From a bacterium 1XD21-70 (GTDB lineage Bacteria; Bacillota; Clostridia; Lachnospirales; Lachnospiraceae), in contig RAYB01000025.1 in NCBI GenBank assembly GCA_003669055.1, forward strand, positions 1 through 64,000: a stretch of DNA of 64,000 nt, written 5' to 3'. The translations under genes were made by a program, and so were the position numbers. Below are positions 59,505 through 64,000 of the stretch, piece after piece (within the stretch, counting starts at the first letter, position 1; each line of letters begins with the position of its first letter). The notes below the pieces were generated by a model that saw only the letters and a list, made by a program, of their open reading frames with translations, searched no databases and was not told the origin of the DNA.

Positions 59505-60686
59505 ATGGGAGTTACCGTAGATGTTGCATATAAGAGCCTGAATAAATTCACAGAGATCCTGTGCGGGGATAAGGTGGAGATTTTAAAGACAGCGGACTCC
59601 AATATCATGATCCTCGCCGACGGCATGGGCAGCGGCGTGAAGGCCAATATCCTTGCCACCCTGACCTCCAAGATCCTGGGCACTATGTTCTTAAACGGCG
59701 CCACCCTGGAGGAATGCGTGGAGACTATCGTGGATACCTTGCCGATCTGCCAGGTGCGCCAGGTGGCATATGCCACATTCAGTATCCTTCAGGTGTTCCA
59801 CGACGGGGATGCCTACCTGGTAGAATTCGACAATCCCGGCTGTATATTTATCCGTGGCGGGAAGCTGATGGCCATCCCTGAGAATATCCGCGAGGTCAAG
59901 GGAAAGAAGATCAACGAATACCGTTTTAAAGTCCAAAAGGGCGATGCATTGATCCTGATGAGTGACGGCACCATCCATGCAGGGGTAGGGCGCCTGCTGA
60001 ATTTTGGGTGGGTATGGGAGGATATTGCCGCCTATGCGGTAAAACAGTACCCATTAACCATATCTGCTATGCGCCTGGCATCGGCGATCTGCCAAGCCTG
60101 TGACGAGTTATATGAATACCGCCCCGGTGACGATACCACTGTGGCCTGCATGCGGATCATCAATGCCAAGCCAGTCCACTTAATGACCGGCCCGGCGCAG
60201 GATGCCTCCCGGGACAACGAGATGGTCCATAGCTGGATGGGCGGTGGTGACGATACCCGGAGGATTGTCTGCGGGGGCACCAGCGCGACCATCGTGTCCA
60301 GGGTATTGAACAAATCCCTGGATGTGTCCATGGATTATGTGGATCCGGAGATCCCGCCGATTGCCTATATGGATGGGATTGATTTGGTGACGGAAGGCGT
60401 GCTGACCTTAAACCGGGTACTCCAGCTTCTGAAACGTTATCTGAAAAAAGAGACGGTTTCCGAGGATTTCTTCCTGGAACTGGATAAGCCTAACGGTGCA
60501 TCCATGGTAGCAAAAATGCTGATTGAGGATTGCACGGAACTCCATATGTATGTAGGCAAAGCGATCAACAGCGCATACCAGAACCCGGGGCTCCCCTTCG
60601 ACTTGGGGATCCGCCAGAACCTGGTAGAGCAGCTAAAGCATACCATAGAAGACCTAGGCAAACCCGTCACAGTGACTTACTACTAA
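59505..60686 (+). CDS. SpoIIE/PP2C-type serine phosphatase
   Basis: 393 residues. The PP2C metal motifs are MILADGMGSGVKAN, LILMSDGTIHAG and GDDTTVACMRI. The last 170 residues are a second domain of unknown role, starting near the segment RIVCGGTSATIVSRV. Its ATG is one base after the hydrogenase stop and GGAGG lies upstream, so the proteins are made together. In HydS-linked operons such phosphatases are thought to turn the redox signal into dephosphorylation of a target. The target is unknown. Confidence 0.9.
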   Translation: MGVTVDVAYKSLNKFTEILCGDKVEILKTADSNIMILADGMGSGVKANILATLTSKILGTMFLNGATLEECVETIVDTLPICQVRQVAYATFSILQVFHDGDAYLVEFDNPGCIFIRGGKLMAIPENIREVKGKKINEYRFKVQKGDALILMSDGTIHAGVGRLLNFGWVWEDIAAYAVKQYPLTISAMRLASAICQACDELYEYRPGDDTTVACMRIINAKPVHLMTGPAQDASRDNEMVHSWMGGGDDTRRIVCGGTSATIVSRVLNKSLDVSMDYVDPEIPPIAYMDGIDLVTEGVLTLNRVLQLLKRYLKKETVSEDFFLELDKPNGASMVAKMLIEDCTELHMYVGKAINSAYQNPGLPFDLGIRQNLVEQLKHTIEDLGKPVTVTYY

Positions 60687-60696
60687 GCAAAACTTC

Positions 60697-60866
60697 GGAG
60701 CAAAGCGGAGAAGTTTTGCGCTACGCAAACGTAGCAGAGCGGAGTTCGCGTTTCCCGCCAGGAGCAAAGCGGAGAAGTTTTGCGCTACGCAAACGTAGCA
60801 GAGCGGAGTTCGCGTTTCCCGCCGGGAGCAAAGCGGAGAAGTTTTGCGCTACGCAAACGTAGCAGC
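60697..60866 (+). repeat. Tandem 64-bp repeats between the PP2C and hydrogenase genes
   Basis: Copy 1 is 60697-60760, copy 2 is 60761-60824 (one base different) and copy 3 is partial, from 60825 to about 60866. Each unit holds CTACGCAAACGTAG, a small hairpin, and AAGTTTTGC, which pairs with GCAAAACTT just before copy 1. It fills the whole gap between the genes except for the ribosome site. It is not a CRISPR array because there are no unique spacers. Confidence 0.93.
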
Positions 60867-60900
60867 GAAGCGGAGAAAATAATGAGGAGGTTAAAAACTC

Positions 60901-62352
60901 ATGGTAACAAATGACGCAACCATATTGAAGATTAAACATGACATACTTTGTGAGGTGGCAAAACTGGCATGGGAGGGAACCCTGGAGGAGAAACGTGACG
61001 ATCTTCCCTATCAGATGTTCCCGGGGCCCCAGGCTCAGTTTCGCTGCTGTATATATAAAGAAAGAGAGATTACAAAACAACGGATCCGGCTGGCCGAAGG
61101 GAAGTGCCCGGTGGGGATGGATTCCATGAACGTGGTGCAGGTGATCAAGGCGGCCTGTGAGGAGTGTCCGATCGCATCTTACGTGGTCACGGACAACTGC
61201 CGCAACTGCATGGGGAAAGCCTGCCAGAATTCCTGTAATTTCGGTGCCATCACCATTGGCGACAGCCGTGCCCATATCGATCCGGGGAAATGCAAGGAGT
61301 GCGGAAAATGTGCCCAGGCATGCCCGTACAGTGCCATCGCCCATTTGGAGCGCCCCTGCAAAAAGGTTTGCCCGGTGGATGCCATTACCTATGACGAATA
61401 CGGGATTTGTGTCATTGACGAAAGCAAATGTATCCAGTGCGGCGCTTGTATCCACAGCTGCCCATTTGGCGCGATCGGCACCAAGACCTTTATGGTGGAC
61501 ATCATCCGGCTGATCAATGCCGGTAAACGGGTGGTTGCCATGGTCGCCCCGGCCACGGAAGGGCAGTTTGGCACGGATATCACAATGGCAAGCTGGAAGA
61601 CCGCCCTGAAAAAGATTGGCTTTGCCGACATGGTAGAAGTAGGCCTTGGGGGAGACCTGACTGCGGCTGCCGAGGCAGCAGAATGGGCGGAGGCTTATAA
61701 GGAAGGCAAAAAGATGACCACCTCCTGCTGCCCTGCATTCGTGAATATGATCAAGCAGCATTTCCCGATGCTTCTTGACAATATGTCCACTACCGTTTCT
61801 CCGATGTGCGGGGTATCGCGTATGCTAAAGGAACAGGATCCGGAAACCATTACCGTCTTTATCGGGCCGTGTATTGCCAAGAAGAGTGAGACGTTAGACT
61901 TAAATATCAATGGCAATGCCGACTATGCCATGACCTTTGGCGAAATCCGAGCCATGATGCGGGCAAAGGGCGTGGAGTTGGAGCCGGAGGAGAACAGTTA
62001 CCAGGACAGTTCGGTATTTGGCAAACGCTTCGGCAATTCCGGCGGAGTGACAGCAGCTGTGGTTCAGTGCTTCAAGGAAATGAACGAAGACATTGCCCCC
62101 AAGGTGATGCAATGCAACGGCGCCGCGGAGTGTAAGAAGGCATTGCTCCTGATGAAGGTGGGCAAGCTGCCGGCTGATTTTGTGGAAGGCATGGCTTGCG
62201 TGGGGGGCTGTGTGGGCGGTCCTAGTAAGCACAAGAGCGAGACAGAGGCCAAAAAAGCCAGAGACCTCCTGATTGGGCAGGCAGACAAACGGGAAGTGCA
62301 TGAAAACTTGAAAAACCTGGGATTGGAGCAGGTAGCAATGCACAGGCATTAA
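60901..62352 (+). CDS. [FeFe] hydrogenase, group B
   Basis: 483 residues. Four cysteine clusters precede the H-cluster domain: CPVGMDSMN/CEECPIAS region, CRNCMGKACQNSC, CKECGKCAQAC with CKKVC, and CIQCGACIHSC, so at least two [4Fe-4S] centres. The H-cluster motifs are TSCCPAF, GPCIAKKSE and CVGGCVGGP. The enzyme makes or uses hydrogen and probably exchanges electrons with ferredoxin in the cytosol. AGGAGG lies before the ATG. The physiology of group B enzymes is not settled; their pairing with group C genes is common in clostridia. The maturases hydE, hydF and hydG are not in the window. Confidence 0.93.
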   Translation: MVTNDATILKIKHDILCEVAKLAWEGTLEEKRDDLPYQMFPGPQAQFRCCIYKEREITKQRIRLAEGKCPVGMDSMNVVQVIKAACEECPIASYVVTDNCRNCMGKACQNSCNFGAITIGDSRAHIDPGKCKECGKCAQACPYSAIAHLERPCKKVCPVDAITYDEYGICVIDESKCIQCGACIHSCPFGAIGTKTFMVDIIRLINAGKRVVAMVAPATEGQFGTDITMASWKTALKKIGFADMVEVGLGGDLTAAAEAAEWAEAYKEGKKMTTSCCPAFVNMIKQHFPMLLDNMSTTVSPMCGVSRMLKEQDPETITVFIGPCIAKKSETLDLNINGNADYAMTFGEIRAMMRAKGVELEPEENSYQDSSVFGKRFGNSGGVTAAVVQCFKEMNEDIAPKVMQCNGAAECKKALLLMKVGKLPADFVEGMACVGGCVGGPSKHKSETEAKKARDLLIGQADKREVHENLKNLGLEQVAMHRH

Positions 62353-62366
62353 GAATATGCGGTTAG

Positions 62367-62404
62367 AAAAGGGACCCTGATGCAAAAGCCAGGGTTCTTT
62401 TTAT
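62367..62404 (+). terminator. Terminator of the hydrogenase operon
   Basis: Stem 62367-62379 with 62390-62402 (ACCCTG/CAGGGT core plus G-U pairs), followed by T-rich sequence. Confidence 0.85.
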
Positions 62405-62581
62405 TGTAAAAACATTATGATAAGATACCAGGGTCAAAAGTACGGAGCAATCCGGTATCAGAGGGGGCAAAAGACCTTTTGGCTCCAACATCATGATAAA
62501 AACTTAAAAACAGGTATGGACTTTACAAATTTACTGTGCTAAACTAACAGAAGCGTCCAAAGTTAAGGAGGGGAGCCTGAT

Positions 62582-62875
62582 ATGAACAAGAAAATTAAGA
62601 CTGAGGCAGTAGACCATCTGTTTCAGGCGATTTTGACGCTGGAGACTCCGGAAGAGTGTTATGCATTTTTTGAGGATGTATGCACGGTGAATGAACTTTT
62701 ATCTTTATCCCAGCGCTATGAGGTGGCAAAGATGCTCAGGGAAAAGAGGACCTATCTGGATATCGCGGAGAAGACGGGGGCTTCCACAGCGACGATCAGC
62801 CGTGTAAACCGCTCGTTGAATTATGGAAGTGATGGATATGATATGGTATTTGCCAGGCTGCCGAGAGAGGAATGA
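62582..62875 (+). CDS. TrpR-like YerC/YecD-family regulator
   Basis: 97 residues with the Trp-repressor fold. The helix-turn-helix is EKTGASTATISRVNRSL, preceded by the helical core LLSLSQRYEVAKMLREKRTYLDIA. YerC/YecD proteins are a TrpR-related family of Firmicutes whose role is poorly known; the tryptophan-binding residues of true TrpR cannot be assigned. AAGGAGGGG precedes the ATG. It has a terminator on each side. Confidence 0.92.
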   Translation: MNKKIKTEAVDHLFQAILTLETPEECYAFFEDVCTVNELLSLSQRYEVAKMLREKRTYLDIAEKTGASTATISRVNRSLNYGSDGYDMVFARLPREE

Positions 62876-62879
62876 TAAA

Positions 62880-62910
62880 AAACAGATGAGCATAACCCGC
62901 TCATCTGTTT
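62880..62910. terminator. Bidirectional terminator between yerC-like gene and DUF1836 gene
   Basis: Perfect 12-base arms (62880-62891 and 62899-62910). The stop codon of the minus-strand gene lies inside the right arm. Confidence 0.9.
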
Positions 62911-63530
62911 TTTTCATTTTTCTTGTTTGGATCGGCGGGGGATTCGTCCTCGCGCAGTTGGTCGAGAAGATTTTCAATCATCTGTTTTTTCAGATATACG
63001 TCAAATGCCAATTCGCTGATAAAGGCAAACAGCTGCAGGTATTCCCGTTCTTTTTCATCGGCATCCGCAAAAGTGGCGCCGGCAGCCTCGAATTTGATGC
63101 GGGTGTCTTCTTTCAGACGTTCCATCTGGCTGTGTTCTAGGGAAAACACTTCCTGGTAGATATCACTTAAGGACAGCTGAGCCAAGGTGTTGAAATGGTG
63201 TTCCGTGATGGGGCGGAATAATTGCTCGATATCGCTGAAGGAGAGCAGGTTCTTGTAATAATAGATAAAGAGCAAAAGCAGGACATGCTCCCGGGAATAT
63301 TTTTTCTTGACCGGTGGCGGGAGAAGGCGGTTCTTGGCATAATTGTTGATCATGGTCTTGGTTAAGACCTTATCCTCCGGGCTGCGCTTGGTCTTTTTAA
63401 GATGGTCCTCCATGAAGGAGGTGACCTGGTCCATATACAGGTCAATCTCCGGGATCTTGTCCAGCCTGATGTAGGAAAGCTGATCCAGGCGGGCAAGGAT
63501 CTTGTCTAGTTTTTCATTGTTATTCTTCAT
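62901..63530 (-). CDS. DUF1836 family protein, MerR-like DNA-binding
   Basis: 209 residues. The central segment VLTKTMINNYAKNRLLPPPVKKKYSREHVLLLLF (residues around 57-90, shown in part) is the usual DUF1836 signature, which resembles a MerR helix-turn-helix. The flanks are charged helices. GAGGTGA lies before the ATG. The family is found in clostridia and bacilli and is uncharacterised; a regulator of transcription is the best guess. It ends in the shared terminator. Confidence 0.85.
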   Translation of the reverse strand: MKNNNEKLDKILARLDQLSYIRLDKIPEIDLYMDQVTSFMEDHLKKTKRSPEDKVLTKTMINNYAKNRLLPPPVKKKYSREHVLLLLFIYYYKNLLSFSDIEQLFRPITEHHFNTLAQLSLSDIYQEVFSLEHSQMERLKEDTRIKFEAAGATFADADEKEREYLQLFAFISELAFDVYLKKQMIENLLDQLREDESPADPNKKNEKNR

Positions 63531-63631
63531 TTTGTCACCTCTGACCTTATTATATAGTTTTTAATACTAGATGGCAAGAGGAAAATGATATTTATTTCCA
63601 TAAGAAATAAGGGTTTTACAGACGATTTGGC

Positions 63632-64000
63632 TTACCCCTGTTTATCCGGGCGGATGGAGTCTTCATGCTGCCGGATATGTGCAGCGGCATCTTTTTTGCT
63701 GACAAAGAGCAATAGGTACAAGGTTTCGATCACCAGCATGGCAGGGATGCGGGAGAACCAGAACTCCCCGGTCAGCAGTTTTTCCCTGGTGGCGGTGATG
63801 ATCTTGTAATCGCTGGCCGTCGCCAGCGGCGAGGAGGCATTGTTGGTGATGACAAGGATGCGTGCCCCGTTTTCATGGGCGCCCCGCACCAGTTCCAGCA
63901 GCCGGCGGGAGGTGCCGGAGTTGGAAATGACCAGAACCACATCCCGGGGGCCGAGATTATAGGTATAGGCAATCTGTGCCTCCCAGATGGAACTGGAAAC
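63632..64000 (-). CDS. MurR/RpiR-family regulator, SIS domain (5' part outside the window)
   Basis: Only the last 122 residues are present; the frame is open to the window edge. The visible part is a sugar-isomerase (SIS) domain: SSSIWEAQIAYTYNLGPRDV, then VVLVISNSGTSRRLLE with the phosphosugar-binding S-N-S-G-T, and VITNNASSPLATASDY. The C-terminal tail is polar. An RpiR regulator with an N-terminal helix-turn-helix is most likely, but a free-standing SIS isomerase cannot be ruled out without the upstream sequence. Confidence 0.8.
   Translation of the reverse strand, partial: VSSSIWEAQIAYTYNLGPRDVVLVISNSGTSRRLLELVRGAHENGARILVITNNASSPLATASDYKIITATREKLLTGEFWFSRIPAMLVIETLYLLLFVSKKDAAAHIRQHEDSIRPDKQG

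Noticed and set aside
60697-60866. Possible CRISPR array
   Set aside because: The repeats are directly adjacent, 64 bp long and have no unique spacers, and no cas gene is present.
60721-61761. 346-residue minus-strand ORF across the 64-bp repeats and the group B hydrogenase
   Set aside because: It reads through repeats and opposite a hydrogenase with all its cysteine motifs; no plausible product.

Overview
The window looks like chromosomal DNA of a fairly GC-rich clostridial gut bacterium, most likely a member of the Lachnospiraceae. This rests on strong AGGAGG-type ribosome binding sites, a tyrosine T-box, a SCIFF peptide with its radical-SAM maturase beside secDF/tgt/yajC, paired group C and group B [FeFe] hydrogenases, many lipoprotein solute-binding proteins, and housekeeping proteins of clostridial type. 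No database search was possible, so the taxonomy is an inference. I saw no tRNA, rRNA, CRISPR array, transposase or phage gene.

Region 1 (1-12,000) is a sugar or sugar-acid uptake block. A TRAP transporter (dctP-dctQ-dctM) is followed by an L-fucose/arabinose isomerase-like enzyme, then a metallophosphoesterase, an AraC regulator, a GH31 glycosidase and a second complete TRAP transporter. A perfect 23-bp palindrome sits before the first TRAP operon. Region 2 (12,000-18,300) has T-box-controlled tyrS, then on the minus strand an acyltransferase, a permease and asnB. Region 3 (18,300-24,100) carries two alpha/beta-hydrolases, an ATP-grasp ligase, a cyclophilin and a GNAT acetyltransferase in one apparent operon, then two membrane proteins of poorly known role.

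Region 4 (24,107-27,057) stands out: a visibly AT-rich two-gene cassette encoding a small charged protein and an 878-residue double P-loop ATPase with a KGGVGRT variant Walker A motif. It is the best candidate here for an undescribed system. Region 5 (27,100-41,350) holds ispE with a GntR gene, a rare LacI-type regulator fused to a cytosolic solute-binding-protein domain and divergent from a sugar ABC transporter, an MBL/NUDIX/cupin tail, glycerate kinase, an orphan NMT1-type binding protein, a MATE exporter and a short divergent cis-prenyltransferase homologue.

Region 6 (41,350-51,240) has a polar amino-acid ABC transporter, a two-subunit GH2 beta-galactosidase, a PatB/MalY-type C-S lyase, archaeal-type ProRS and a CCA-adding enzyme. 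Region 7 (51,200-56,760) is the SCIFF ranthipeptide locus (a 48-residue six-cysteine peptide plus maturase) followed by secDF, tgt and yajC. Region 8 (56,760-62,400) is a hydrogenase locus: a 2Fe-2S protein, a PAS-containing sensory-type [FeFe] hydrogenase, a PP2C/SpoIIE-type phosphatase and a group B [FeFe] hydrogenase. Its non-coding DNA is full of large hairpins and tandem repeats. The window ends with a TrpR-like YerC protein, a DUF1836 protein and the 3' part of an RpiR/SIS regulator.

A shared feature is the number of large intergenic inverted repeats (near 4,520, 6,420, 37,840, 44,120, 56,850 and 57,270). Some are clearly terminators, and others look like small palindromic or MITE-like elements.
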